Positions 16,773 to 28,100 of a stretch of 64,000 nucleotides of DNA are shown here, piece by piece. This DNA is from Diplonema papillatum. Taxonomy: Eukaryota; Euglenozoa; Diplonemea; Diplonemida; Diplonemidae. The notes below the pieces were generated by a model. That model was given only the letters and a program-made list of their open reading frames with translations. It was not told where the DNA came from and searched no databases. Made by a program: the position numbers and the translations under genes. Where the stretch lies: assembly GCA_030068145.1 (NCBI GenBank), contig JAPJBO010000049.1, forward strand, positions 434,001-498,000. Reading direction: 5' to 3'. Each line of letters begins with the position of its first letter. Position 1 is the stretch's first letter.

Positions 16773-16945
16773 TGAAAAGACAGGCGCCTTCTTTTTGTTT
16801 CTGCGTGCTGGTTGATCGACGTCCTGCCCCTTCGTTTTCTTACATTCGGGTTCGGAACTCTTATCAACCCGCAAAACACGCTGCCTGCGTCTTTTTAGCC
16901 TTCGCAAAAGCATTGTGGGGGCAACCCCGCAAGATTGTAGGTACT
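16773..16945 (+). repeat. Dispersed repeat F
   Basis: About 170 bp, starting AAAAGACAGGCGCCTTC and ending in CCCGCAAGATTG, recurs at 56455-56620; the first 20 bp also occur at 40340. This copy lies just downstream of NNT. Confidence 0.8.
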
Positions 16946-17179
16946 AAAAAAAAAAAAGCGTCGATTCGAATGGGCGGGGCAAGTTGGAAAAATGAGGGTG
17001 GGGGTGCATTTGTGTGTTCAAAGAAGTGTTGGGGCATTGCGGGCAAAGGATTTGGCAAGATTCTAGTCAAGAAGTGTGGGGGGGTTTCCTTTTTTTTTTT
17101 TTTTTGTGGATACGAAGGGCCACTTGGAAAGCGGATTATCCCTCGGGGTTTTTCCGACAAGACAGGTGTGGTCTCTTGC

Positions 17180-20100
17180 TTACTCGAGAGCCTTGGCGAT
17201 GGTGGCTTGCAGGGCTTCGCAGTTCTTACGGGCGTCGCCGAAGTACATGCGGGTGTTGTCGTTAAAGAAGACAGGGTTGTCCACCCCGGCGTAGCCAGAG
17301 GCCATGGAACGCTTCATGACGATGCAGGTCTTTGCTTTCCAAACCCAGCACACCGGCATCCCGGCAATGGCGGAGTTGGGGTCGTCGATCGCCGCCGAGT
17401 TGATGGTGTCGTTGGCGCCGATGACTAGGGACACATCAGCTTCTTCGAATTCTTCGTTGATCTCCTCCATCTCGAGCACGATGTCGTAGGGGACCTGCGC
17501 CTCGGCCAGCAGCACGTTCAACTGCCCGGGCATGCGGCCGGCAACCGGGTGGATGCAGAATCGAACTTTGGTGCCCTTGTCCCTCAGCATCTGCGTCACA
17601 GCTGCGATGGCGTATTGACCCTTCGCGACGGCCAGCCCGTACCCAACCGTGATCACCACGGACTTCGCCTCCATCAGAGTCTGGGCAACCTCCTCCGTGC
17701 CTATCTCTTGGATCTCGCCGACGTACTTTTTGGCCTCGCCTTTTGCGACCGAGCCGTACCCGCCGAAAATCACGTTGAAGATGCTTCTGTTCATCGCGAC
17801 GCACATGATGTACGACAGGATCGCCCCGCTGCTGCCGACCAACGCGCCGACGATGACCAGCAGGTCGTTCTGCAGCAGGAACCCTTCGGCCGCCATCGCC
17901 CAGCCTGAGTAGCTGTTCAGCACCGTGATCGCAACGGGCATGTCGGCTCCGCCGATTCCAGCGACTAGCGTCCACCCAAGGATGGACGAGCAGAGCATGT
18001 TTCCGTACAGGTAGTAGACCAGCTCAGGGGTGTTGGGCCCGAGCATGTATGGATACGCGCCGGCGACGATGAGCCCGCCCATCGTCATGTTGAACAGGTG
18101 GAATCCGGGGAACTTCAGCGGCGCCCCTCCCAGGGTTCCGTTAAGCTTCCCGAACGCGACGCAACTGCCCGTGAAGGTGAGGCCTCCGAGGAACGTGCCG
18201 GTGTAGATGGCCATCTTGTGGAAGTTCGCCAGCGGATCTCCGTCGAAGTGGTCCACGTCATGCAGGAACGACGCCATGCAAACCGCGGACGCAGCGACAC
18301 CCACGAAGGAGTGGAACAACGCCACCATCTGCGGCAGCTCGGTCAACTCGATGGAGTTCGAACCGAGATACCCGGCGAGACCACCCACCGCCATCGCCGC
18401 GCTCATGACCCCCATCAGCTGCATGTCAACATCCGCTGCGATGAACCCAGCAATCGTCGTGATGCAACCAATACCGACTCCGGCCATGCCGTACACTGTA
18501 CCCGCTCTGCAGGTTTGCTGCGTGCTCAGACCCGCGATGGACATGATGCAGAACGTGCTCGCAGCTAAGTATGACATCGCTTGGACGCCGACGGCGCCGC
18601 CTGTCACTTGCAACGCGCAAGAAGCGGCGAGGAAGGCGCCGGCCGGGATGAAGTACAGGTTGTTGTACTCGGTCGGGTCGCCTGCTCGCTTGAACATACC
18701 GAGCATTTTGAGCGTGATGTTGAACCCACCGACGATGTTGATCGACGACAGCAGCACCGCACCAGCCGACATCCCGAGGACGACGGGGTTCATCGCGGCA
18801 AGAGACGCGCCGGGGGACCCGAGAACAGCCAACCCTCCGATAACGACCAGCCCGCTGATGGCGTTGGTGACTGCCATCAGGGGACTGTGCAGGGCAGGCA
18901 CGACGCCCCAGACCACCTGGTACCCGACGAGGACAGACAAGCAGAACGTCGTCGTCGTCGTGACCAGCGCCGATGGCGCCGAGGCGCCGACGGCGAGCAG
19001 GGTCATCAGGCCGACGCCCATCCACGTCGCGGTCGTCTTCGCCGAGTCGTACGGAACTTGGACCAGTCGCGTGTGCTCGTCTTTCTGCTTCTTCTCGAGT
19101 TCCAGCTGCTTCTTCTGGGCAACTTCCTCCTGCGAGTGTGTGTGCATGGGTGAAGAATTCAATGATGGGTAACACCCTGACGGGGCGGAGTATAGCGGAA
19201 TTGTAGCCTCGATTGGTTTGTGTATGGGTGGGTGAGTGTGTCGGAGCGCACGGGTAACCCCTGTCGCCTAATATCGCTTTGTTTTGCAACTGGCGGCCTT
19301 CTCCGAGTATTTTCCAGCACGCGGGTGCGTTTACAGAGGTAGTAGTAGTTGTCGTCAACCCTCGAATCGAATGGCAGCGGGAAACAAAAGGGAGGAGATG
19401 AGGGTCCCCGCGAGGGATTGGAGACAGCTGACTGCCAGGATACTCGGCTGCTTGCATCGGGAGGTGGAGTCGCGACGCACCTGTGTCAGGTGCTCATGCA
19501 AGAGAAGAGTTTGTTCTTCGCTTACAGGGGTAGACCCGCATGACCTCACGTCCGTTAAACACGTGGTTCGGTTGTTACAGCACTTGGGATCCCTCCGGTT
19601 CTGTGTCTGACAGCTTCGTCGAGCATTTTCCTTCCGAGCTGGCGCTCATGTAAGGACATTCCCGGAGTTGGGGCTTGCACTTATAAACGAAGCAACGGAC
19701 GATCAGCATCAACTGACCAAAGGTGATGAAAATGATAAGGCAAAAGTTTCTTGTTCTTCGCGTGTACAGGGTATAAACCTCTCTGGGGGGGGTTTCCTGT
19801 ATTAGCACTTTTTCGTTGGCTTCGTTTTCTCTTTCATGTGCAACCGTCGTTCCGGAAATGTTCCCGTCAGTACAGATGTACTATTTAAAAAAAGAACAGA
19901 GAGGTTTGCACACCGGCGACGGCAGCTGCACTTGTTTCACGGGAGCGGGCCAAAGCATTCTGCCGTTCATCGTGACGGTGAACCCACGGGTGACCTCGTC
20001 TTCGAGGTCGACGTAGAACGACTTCGGATCGTCTTTCGGCTTGAGCGTCAGGAGGAACTTGGTCAGGTTGTTGGAGTAAAGGGTGGAAGACTGCGTCGGG

Positions 20101-21257
20101 AGCCTGCTCGGCAGGTCCGTGAAGCCGACGACGTGGACCCCGTTGGGTGTGGTGACCACTTTGTGCGCTTCTGTGTACCCGCAGTTGCCTCCGGCGGCGG
20201 CTGCGAGGTCGACGACGACGCTGCCGGGCTTCATGCTGTCGGTCATCTCTTTGGTGATGAGGACCGGAGCCTGCTTGCCCGGGATCAGGGCCGTGGTGAT
20301 GATGATGTCGACCTCCTTCGCTTGGTCAGCGAAGAGCTTCATTTCCGCTGCGAGGAAGTCCTTCCCCATCTCCTTCGCATATCCGCCGGCGCCTTCCTCC
20401 AGCTCGAACCCCTTGAGCTCCAAGAAATCGCCGCCCATCGACTTCACCTGCTCCTTCACCGCGGGCCTCGTGTCGAAGCACCGCACAATCGCTCCGAGCG
20501 CCCTCGCGTGCCCGATGGCAGCCAGCCCCGCGACCCCGCCACCGATCACGAGCACCTTCGCCGGCGGCGTTTTGCCGGCCGCGGTCATCAACCCGCAGAA
20601 GCACCTGCCGAACTGGTTGGCCGCTTCGATGACGGCTTTGTACCCGGCGATGTTGGCCATCGAGCTGAGCGCGTCGTAGGTCTGCGCCCTCGAGATCGTG
20701 CGGGGGACGCAGTCCATGCCGAAGGTGGTCACGTTCTTCGCCCGGAGGGACTCGACGAGGTCCTTGTTGAACGCCGGCTGGATGAATGAGACCAGGACTC
20801 CTCCCTCGCTGAGGAGTTCGACTTCATTCTTCCCATCGGGCAGCTGCTGCGGGGCGTTTACTTTGGTGACGATGTCGCTAGCGAGGGCTGTGTCTCGGTC
20901 GACGATCTTGGCACCCGCGGCCACGTATTGCTCGTCGGGGAAGTCGGACTGGGCGCCGGCCATAGTCTCGACGTTGACGCGGTATCCGACTTTGACGAGC
21001 GAAGCGACCCCTGCGGGGGTCACGGCCACGCGCCGCTCGCGGGCGAAGACTTCCTTCGGCACGCCGACGGTCAGCTCCGCGCACGCGACCGGCATCGTCT
21101 TCTCGGCGAGGTGCGACGTCGCGAACCGCACCTGCATGCGGAGGGCGACGGTGACGGTGGCACCTCTGCCCATCTTCGCGCCCGCCCGCCCGACCCCTCG
21201 GGCAGCCCACGCCCCCGCCGCGGCGGCGAAGCCCCGCGAGGCTCGGCCTGACCACAT
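17180..21257 (-). CDS. NNT: Proton-translocating NAD(P)+ transhydrogenase, fused alpha-beta
   Basis: The enzyme transfers hydride from NADH to NADP+ while protons cross the inner mitochondrial membrane. Exon 1 (21257-19932, 442 codons) and exon 2 (19129-17180) join in phase 0 across an 802-bp intron, giving 1091 residues; animal NNT is about 1086. Residues 1-50 are Arg/Ala-rich, fitting a mitochondrial presequence. Domain I follows, with [15 protein letters not shown] and the NAD fold GGGVAG. The intron falls in the linker before the membrane domain; exon 2 holds about a dozen hydrophobic segments, then domain III with [34 protein letters not shown] and GYAGVDNP. The alpha-first order differs from the beta-first proteins of Entamoeba and Eimeria. 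The residue before GYG is Val where Pro is usual. The acceptor (CACTCGCAG) follows a CA run, and the donor is GTGCAG. The ORF continues past the donor, which could mislead automatic callers into two genes. Confidence 0.95.
19480..19760 (+). repeat. Dispersed repeat L in the NNT intron
   Basis: Matches the reverse complement of 11285-11620, including TAGACCCGCATGACCTCACG. With a J-type block at 19135-19200, it makes up a large part of the NNT intron. Confidence 0.75.
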
Positions 21258-21299
21258 CTTGCTGCTCTTTCCTTTGTTTCGGTTTCCTTTTCCAGTGTG

Positions 21300-22420
21300 C
21301 GGGAAAGGGGGTCGTCCTAACAGGGTGAGGAATGGTTAGCAAGAATACGTTCGGTTCATCCGCTCGTACTAGACAGGGGATTAACGGAGTCCAATAAACC
21401 GCCGTATATCGTATAAACTGTGAGGTTTAAGAGGTCTAAATGCTGAGAAACTGTGTAGGACAACACCAAGATATGCTATAGCTTCAGGATAGTGGTGGCC
21501 TGATAGACTGTGGTGTAACTTGATACATCATAATTTGGTACATCATGATAGAGAGCGACAGGCACTGCGATGCAGCTGCAGGATGTAGTGGTGGACCTGA
21601 GACCGTGGTGCCCTTGCCACTACCCTACGTTGACGAGCGAAGCGACCCCTGCGGGGGTCACGGCCACGCGCCGCTCGCGGGCAAAGACTTCCTTCGGCAC
21701 GCCGACGGTCAGCTCCGCGCACGCGACCGGCATCGTCTTCTCGGCGAGGTGCGACGTCGCGAACCGCACCTGCATGCGGAGGGCGACGGTGACGGTGGCA
21801 CCTCTGCCCATCTTCGCGCCCGCCCACCCGCCCCCTCGGGCAGCCGCCGCGGCGGCGAAGCCCCGCGAGGCTCGGCCCGACCACATCTTGCTGCTCTTTC
21901 CTTTGTTTCGGTTTCCTTTTCCAGTGAGCTAGAAAGGGGGTCGACCCGCTCGTGATAGACCGGGTATAAACAGGGCCCGATAGTGAGGTTTAAGAAGGTA
22001 AAATGCTGAGAAACTGTGCAGGACAACACCAGGATATGCTATAGCTTCAGGATAGTGGTGGCCTGATAGACTGTGGTGTAACTTGATACATCATAATTGG
22101 GTACATCATGATAGAGAGCGACAGGCCTAAACGGGTGGGAAATGGTCGCAGGTCCATCCACTCGTAATAGACCGTGATAAACAGAGCCCGATAAACCGCG
22201 GTGTATCGTAAAGCTGTGAGGTTATAATGCTGAAACTTCTGTGAAGGACAGCACCAGACTACGCAATAGCTCCAGGATATAGTGGTGGACCTGACAGACT
22301 GTGGTGGAACTTAATACGTCAAGATTTGATACATCACGACAGACAGAACTAGGCAATGCATTGCAACTCCAGGAAATAGGGGTGGACTTGATAGACTGCG
22401 GCGCTCCTGTATGCATGACA
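21300..22420. repeat. Tandem upstream units of NNT, three copies
   Basis: Blocks at about 21360-21560, 21940-22130 and 22150-22420 share GATAGTGGTGGCCTGATAGA and GTACATCATGATAGAGAGCG or diverged forms. The second block is preceded by the copied exon start at 21620-21940. The unit is therefore upstream region plus 5' coding end, with the third copy lacking coding sequence. It may contain the promoter; I cannot identify a core element. Confidence 0.75.
21620..21886 (-). pseudogene. Partial copy of the NNT 5' coding end
   Basis: Eighty-eight codons repeat the start of NNT exon 1, from the same ATG and same 5' flank. The presequence is shortened by several residues, after which the copy is almost identical to the gene to the segment GVASLV, where it runs into unrelated sequence. 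It keeps an intact start but has no domain I fold, so it is a truncated echo rather than a second gene. It lies 363 bp upstream of the true start on the same strand. Confidence 0.85.
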
Positions 22421-23650
22421 CAGCGGTGAGCCATGCGATGCAGCTCCAGGTTACTACAGGCACGGAATGGAAAACGAAGGACAGCTTCCTGGGCGTCTAG
22501 GAATACTCTAAAGGGGTCAGGAAACAACAAAAGCGGCTTTGAGAGGTCCCTTAGGGTGGGAGAAGGGGATACAGGGAAAGGTAAAAGATGTATCTAGTGG
22601 ATGTGCGTGTGAGAGAGGAGAACAAGCGTGTATAAGACAGACCCCCGGCCCAGGACGCGGGTGCGGGTCCTCTAAATTTCGAGTGCATTTCTGTCGGCCA
22701 CCACTCACTCCAACCCGGAAACAGGAAACTTGGATGGGTCAACGTCGCATAGAGATGTGAGACCGGACGAACTTATCGAAGCCTTGAGCCTTGGCTCGGC
22801 AAAATGTCACGCGCGCTGGCTGACTGCACGAGTTTTTTCCCCATCCTTTAGGCACCAATCACTCCTTTTTCTTTCGTCCCCCGGTGTCGCTCACCGGAGC
22901 AACCGGGATGGATATTGAACACCGTTCGAAGCTGGAGTGAGTCAGCTTGCTTGCAGACACTTCAAGGCACCCCATGACACAGGACGCGAAAGGCGGCCTA
23001 GAAACGGAGGTACGCTTGGCAATGCAGATGCTGCGTATCTCCTGAGGCCAAGGATACAACACCGGAGCGGCAACCCATGAGCAGCCGTGGTTAAGAGTGT
23101 GTGTGGTTGTGTGAGAGTTAGAATAGAGCATCTATTTGGTATTGGAAAAGTGGGTGCGAGGTCAGGCAAACCTTGCGCACGAGCTTCGTATAACCGTGAT
23201 TCTCATAACCAGGGCTTTACTCTAAATACTCGTCGTATACACTTTGTAGTTGTATTGTTTCTCACCTAGCCCCCGTCCAATTAAGCGCAGGGGTAGCCCA
23301 TCGAGTATTTTTTTGACGAGCAATCGAACCGGGCAAGCATTGAGAGCAGGCACCCTGAAGGCAGACGTGCTCTGTCGACGGGCTGCGGTACTATGTATTG
23401 TCGTCCGTCGGGAGAGTCGATAAACGCTGATGAAGATGAGGCCAGGGTGTTTGAGAGTCAAGTCTGGTTCCGCCCGCCTTGGGTGCGGACGTATCCAGTC
23501 GGTTTGGCCTCCGTGTCTTCCCCTGCTAGGCAAGCTGCGAGCCAGAATATTTTGTGAGAACCGCACGGTGCCAACGCAGCGGCCTGCGAAAGCAGCGGCC
23601 TCGGCGAAAACGATTGACAACGATCGGCGGTGGAAAACAAACGCACCGCA
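22421..23650. other. Intergenic stretch, no gene seen
   Basis: Contains a fragment of repeat C at 23235-23312 (minus) and, at 23606-23652, about 45 bp that recur at 24505-24546 fused to a copy of the repeat-protein gene. Nothing else is recognisable. Confidence 0.45.
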
Positions 23651-23659
23651 ACAAGTGAA

Positions 23660-23822
23660 AGGGTGTGGGCCTCCACCGCCAGGTGGGCTTTGCTAGTTCC
23701 GGGGTGGCTCCCTGGGAGGGACAGGGACGGGGTTTGTCTCGCGCTAACAGTCCCAGGGCCTCTCCCCACCCACCCTGTATGTGTTCTCGTGGTCATCGCT
23801 ACCGCGCTGACCTTTCCCGAGA
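23660..23822 (+). repeat. Dispersed repeat E
   Basis: About 160 bp recurs at 58478-58628 (shared CCTGGGAGGGACAGGGACGG and GGTCATCGCTACCGCGCTGA). A weaker version lies at 3450-3545 in RPLP1 intron 1. Confidence 0.85.
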
Positions 23823-23894
23823 ACACATCAAAACAAGTCAAAGGGTGTGGCACGTGACCGCGGGAGAACACTGTTCCGGGTTCGACTGCGCGAC

Positions 23895-24640
23895 ACATGT
23901 CGTCGTGCACCCGGCAACTCACTCACTTTTTGAGACACTTCTTTCGCCGTGCCGCGCCATTCAAAGCTGGATCTGGTCGACTTCTGCGATGTACGCGTTG
24001 AAGCCGGACACGCCGACCATCCCATGCACCCGGCAACTCACTCACTTTTTTGAGACACTTCTTTCGCCTTGCCGCGCCATTCAAAGCTGGATCTGGTCGA
24101 CTTCTGCGATGTACGCGTTGAAGCCGGACACGCATGCACCCGGCGACACACTCACTTTTTGAGACACTTCTTTCGCCGTGCCGCGCCATTCAAAGCTGGA
24201 TCTGGTCGACTTCTGCGATGTACGCGTTGAAGCCGGACACCCAGTCGTTCTGCTGGTCCTCCCAGTTCTTCTCGTCCTGCTGGGTCGGGAAGAGGGTCGC
24301 CGGCTCCGGGAAGCAGCCGGCTGGCCCTGCGAGCTCGGCGTCCGGGCGAAGCGGCGTAAACGCGCTGTTGAAGATCGAAAACCCGCCGGCCGACTGCACC
24401 GTCCGCGTCGAATCCGCGCGGGCAGCCTGCCTGGACGAGACCGCAGACCCCGGCGGGGCGGCGGTGGGGCGCGGGGGATCGGAACACAGGGGTCGCCGCC
24501 GCGAAACGATCGACAGCGATTGGCGGTGGAAAACAAACGCACCGCAACGCCCGGGGAGTCCACACTGAGCGGGTGCGCTCCCGGCGGACTATCAGTCGAG
24601 CCTCGTCACTTGTTCCGGGTTCGACTGATACGCCGACGAT
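23895..24640 (-). pseudogene. Three echoes of the 3' end of the 24.7-kb gene
   Basis: Copies at about 23909-24012, 24023-24133 and 24134-24520 repeat the final codons, stop and about 50 bp of 3' flank of the gene ending at 24700. The third is longest, covering about the last 110 codons, and at its far end joins a 45-bp segment also found at 23606-23652. All share the orientation of the parent. Within the coding match they differ by only a few bases, so they are young. They lack a start and the bulk of the protein. Confidence 0.88.
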
Positions 24641-24699
24641 CCCATGCACCCGGCGACACACTCACTTTTTGAGACACTTCTTTCGCCGTGCCGCGCCAT

Positions 24700-27459
24700 T
24701 CAAAGCTGGATCTGGTCAACTTCTGCGATGTACGCGTTGAAGCCGGACACCCAGTCGTTCTGCTGCTCCTCCCAGTTCTTCTCGTCCTGCTGGGTCGGGA
24801 AGAGGGTCGCCGGCTCCGGGAAGCAGCCGGCTGGCCCTGCGAGCTCGGCGTCCGGGCGGAGCGGCGTAAACGCGCTGTTGAAGATCGAAAACCCGCCGGC
24901 CGACTGCACCGTCCGCGTTGAATCCGCACGGGCGGCCTGCCTGGACGAGACCGCAGACCCGGCGGGGTGGTAGTGGGACGCGGGGGATTGGAACACTGGG
25001 GTCGCCGCCGCGAACGAACAGACCGAGCCCGGCGGCGGCAGGTCCCCCGCCTTCGAAGCCAACGAAGCAGCCGGCGTCCGAGGGGGGGGTGCAAACGCCG
25101 GCTTGCACCCCGAGCTCCCGTTCACGGTGGAGAACCCGGAGACCGACGGCAGCGCGTTGGCGTCTACCCGCGCGAGCGGCTGCTGCTGGCCGCCGCCCGT
25201 CCTCTGCCGCTTCCCTGCGGGTTCGGCGGTAGACCGCGTCGCGGCGGTCAGCGAGGAGAACGACGACGGCGACGGCCTGTCCCCCTCGCCGCCGCCCCCG
25301 GACACGGTCACGGACGGCGCCTTGAGCGACAGACCCCCCCCGGATACCGACGACGCGAGCTGGATGCTCGAATCAACCGCGGCGCTGCCGGGGCTCCCCG
25401 CCTGCCGCGGGATGCCCTGCTCGCTCTGCCGCGTCAGGGTGGTGCCGGAGGGCCGGTCGGACGCGAACAACTCGCTGAGCCCGTCGTCGGAGCAGAACGA
25501 GTGCCTCGCCCGCTTGCCGGTCCTCTCGTTGGTCACGGGGTGCCGCGTGGTGGACAGCGCGGGGCCCACTGCAGCTTCTACGTCCAGACTCTCCGGGCGA
25601 CCCTTCGACAGAAGACTGGCCGAAGGGTCCGCGGAGTACTGGGTGCCGAGGTGATACGACCGCGAGGACGGAGCTTTGGCGGTTCGTTGGAACTCCACCG
25701 TGCAGACTTCATCCTCTGATGCGGGGGACCCGCGGCCGTGGGTGGGCTGCGGGGTTATGCCGATCATCGACGGGGACAGCGTCGTGATCAGGGAAGAGGC
25801 GGGGAGAAGGGCGGACGAATACACGTCCGAATGCGACGCGGGCTGGCCCTCGCGCCGGCGCAGCGGCAAGCCGGCGGGGTTGCCCCGGCTGCTGCTGCCG
25901 CTGCAGCTACGACTGCCGCTACTCGTCAGCTCGTCGGTACTCTTCGACCGGCCCCGCCTTGCCGCGCCGCGCCGGACGGCCCGGGAATTCGAAGCCGCGG
26001 TGCTTTCGCTGCACGCGAGGCTCTCCCGCCCCTTGCGGGAGGGTACCGCCGTTCCCTTGAACTTCGACGAAAACGACGCCCCCGCCGCCGCCGCCGCGTA
26101 GCCCCCGGGGGCCCTCCGGCGCCCGGAGCGCCGCTTGACCTGGCCGTTTATGTGCAGCGAAGACGAAGCGTCCGTCTGGCTGCTGCCCGACGACCCTTCC
26201 GACGCGCTGGAGGGGTGGCCGTCGTTCCCGCCGTAGCGCGGCCCGAGGAGGTCGTTCTGCCGCAGGGCGGCGTCGAAGCGGCTGCGGGCGTTCGCCAGCG
26301 GGTCGGAAGAAAGGCGGGCGGCCGGCGGTGTCTCGTGCGCTGTCGTCGCCGTCGTGCTCGCGGCTTCGGACTGCGGCGGCTGCCGCCGTTCTCGCGGGGG
26401 TGTCTCTGTTTGGTTCGGGGAAGGAAGCGTCACCGAGTCATCCGTGGGTGCCGGCTGGCTTGCGGCGTTGCTGGCAACCCGGCGCTGCGGCGCCTGCTGC
26501 TGCTGCTGCCACTTTCGCGGGGGTGTCTCTGTCCGGTTGGGGGAAGGAAGCGTCACCGAGTCCTCCGTGGCCGCGGGCTGGCTTGCCGCGTTGCCCGCGA
26601 CTTGGCGCTGCGGCTGCTGCTGCCACTTCCGCGGGGGCGTCTCGGTCTGGTTCGGAGAAGGCAGGGTTACCGAGTCGCCGTCTGTAGCGGTGTTCGTGCT
26701 TGGCTTCGTCTTCGCCGCCGCACCGGCGCCTTTGCGCTGCAGCGGCTGGTGCTGCCGCATTCGCGGGGGCGTCTCGGTCTGGTCCGGGGAAGGGAGCGCC
26801 ACCGAGTCGTCGGTGGCTGCAAGCTGGCTTGCAGCGTCGCCGGCGCCCTTGCGCTGCGGCTGCTGCTGCTGCTGCCACTTTCGCGGGGGCGTCTCGGTCT
26901 GGTTCGGAGAAGGGAGGGTCACCGAATCTTCGGTGGCTGGCTGGCTTGTGGCGGTGCCGTTCGCCTTCTTCGCGCGCACCAGGCCGGCCTTGCCGGCGGC
27001 CAGAGCGCGGCGCGGGTCGTTTGCCGACGACGCGAGGGATGACACGGTTTTAGGGCCGCCGCCCAGCTTCTGCCCGGGGGCCCCCTTCGCCCTGCCCTTG
27101 CCCAGCCAGAACGCTGCGCCCGACGCTGAGCCCGCCTTGGCGGGCGCCGGCTCGGCGCGCGGCGGCTTGTGCAGGGGCGTGATCGTGTAGTTCCCGCTCG
27201 AGACGCTCAGCAGCTCCTGCGTGACCCGCGGCGGCGGCTGCTGCTGCTGCTGGAGGGGCGGCTGGTGCCAGTTCGGGCGGTACGGCCGCATCACCTGGTG
27301 CCGCGGCGTCTCCCAGTCGTTCTCCTGCGTCCGGAACCCGGGCAGCCGGGCCGGCGTGTCGCGCCCGAGGGACCCTTCGCTCACAGACACGGCGGTGCCC
27401 AGCCTCAGCGAAGCATCGCTGTCCGCCACCGACTGGCTGTCGTCGGCGCCTTTTGGCAT
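24700..27459 (-). CDS. 919-aa low-complexity protein with five internal repeats
   Basis: One intronless ORF. I recognise no family. Residues about 178-193, 218-232, 262-277, 300-315 and 341-356 repeat the motif DSVTLPSPNQTETPPR, each followed by a Gln/Arg-rich linker, at about 40-residue spacing. The Ser/Thr-Pro sites look like proline-directed phosphosites. Elsewhere it is Ser/Pro/Ala-rich and probably disordered, with basic clusters (KRRSGRRRAPGG, GKRARH, GKRQRT) that could be nuclear signals. The C-terminus (NWEEQQNDWVSGFNAYIAE) is the least biased part and may fold or bind a partner. The start at 27459 is the first Met and lies about 35 bp from a 37-bp minisatellite. Composition and length of open frame support coding; the role is unknown. 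Confidence 0.75.
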   Translation of the reverse strand: MPKGADDSQSVADSDASLRLGTAVSVSEGSLGRDTPARLPGFRTQENDWETPRHQVMRPYRPNWHQPPLQQQQQPPPRVTQELLSVSSGNYTITPLHKPPRAEPAPAKAGSASGAAFWLGKGRAKGAPGQKLGGGPKTVSSLASSANDPRRALAAGKAGLVRAKKANGTATSQPATEDSVTLPSPNQTETPPRKWQQQQQPQRKGAGDAASQLAATDDSVALPSPDQTETPPRMRQHQPLQRKGAGAAAKTKPSTNTATDGDSVTLPSPNQTETPPRKWQQQPQRQVAGNAASQPAATEDSVTLPSPNRTETPPRKWQQQQQAPQRRVASNAASQPAPTDDSVTLPSPNQTETPPRERRQPPQSEAASTTATTAHETPPAARLSSDPLANARSRFDAALRQNDLLGPRYGGNDGHPSSASEGSSGSSQTDASSSLHINGQVKRRSGRRRAPGGYAAAAAGASFSSKFKGTAVPSRKGRESLACSESTAASNSRAVRRGAARRGRSKSTDELTSSGSRSCSGSSSRGNPAGLPLRRREGQPASHSDVYSSALLPASSLITTLSPSMIGITPQPTHGRGSPASEDEVCTVEFQRTAKAPSSRSYHLGTQYSADPSASLLSKGRPESLDVEAAVGPALSTTRHPVTNERTGKRARHSFCSDDGLSELFASDRPSGTTLTRQSEQGIPRQAGSPGSAAVDSSIQLASSVSGGGLSLKAPSVTVSGGGGEGDRPSPSSFSSLTAATRSTAEPAGKRQRTGGGQQQPLARVDANALPSVSGFSTVNGSSGCKPAFAPPPRTPAASLASKAGDLPPPGSVCSFAAATPVFQSPASHYHPAGSAVSSRQAARADSTRTVQSAGGFSIFNSAFTPLRPDAELAGPAGCFPEPATLFPTQQDEKNWEEQQNDWVSGFNAYIAEVDQIQL

Positions 27460-27494
27460 CTTTGTTAGTGTTTTCCCCGACGCTTTCTTTCTTT

Positions 27495-28008
27495 GCTGGT
27501 GTGATCAGATTCAAGTTTTGCCGGGTATGTGCTGCTGGTGTGATCAGATTCAACTTTTTGCCGAGTATGTGCTGTGGTGTGATCAGATTCAAGTTTTTGC
27601 CGCATATGTGCTGCTGGTGTGATCCGATTCAAGTGTTTGCCGAGTATGTGCTGTGGTGTGATCAGATTCAAGTTTTGCCGGGTATGTGCTGCTGGTGTGA
27701 TCAGATTCAACTTTTTGCCGAGTATGTGCTGTGGTGTGATCAGATTCAAGTTTTTGCCGCATATGTGCTGCTGGTGTGATCCGATTCAAGTGTTTGCCGA
27801 GTATGTGCTGTGGTGTGATCAGATTCAAGTTTTTGCCGCATATGTAGATTCAAGTGTTTGCCGAGTATGATCCAAGTTTTTGCCGCATATGTGCTGCTGG
27901 TGTGATCAGATTCAAGTGTTTGCCGAGTATGTGTTGTGGTGTGATCAGATTCAAGTTTTTGCCGAGGATGTGCTGTGGTGTGATCAGATTCAAGTTTTGC
28001 CGGGTTTG
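27495..28008. repeat. 37-bp minisatellite at the 5' end of the repeat-protein gene
   Basis: About 13 units of roughly 37 bp with the core GTGATCAGATTCAAGTTTTT alternate two spacer types, giving a higher-order period. The array begins about 35 bp from the start codon, so it must be 5' UTR or promoter if the start is right. Confidence 0.93.
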
Positions 28009-28009
28009 T

Positions 28010-28100
28010 GCCGAGTTGCGACACGGTTTTAGGGGAGCCGCACGGCTTTTGCCCCTCTTCGCCCTGACCTTGCCCAGCCAAACGCTGCGCCCGATGCACG
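28010..28100 (-). pseudogene. Copy of an internal piece of the repeat-protein gene
   Basis: About 90 bp match the gene at 27040-27130 (shared GACACGGTTTTAGGG and TTGCCCAGCCA) with several changes. It lies on the far side of the minisatellite, so the array separates the gene from a scrap of itself. Confidence 0.75.

Noticed and set aside
18426..19457. 343-codon minus ORF overlapping NNT in another frame
   Set aside because: Arg/His-rich shadow of NNT exon 2; the NNT frame has full family identity.
19881..21257. NNT as two separate genes (alpha and beta)
   Set aside because: A phase-0 intron with GT-AG ends joins them into a protein of normal fused length; the read-through tail after the donor is intronic.
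25738..27190. Plus-strand ORFs of 278-434 codons opposite the 919-aa gene
   Set aside because: Antisense shadows of GC-rich repetitive coding sequence, with Leu/Arg/Cys-rich composition and no domain.
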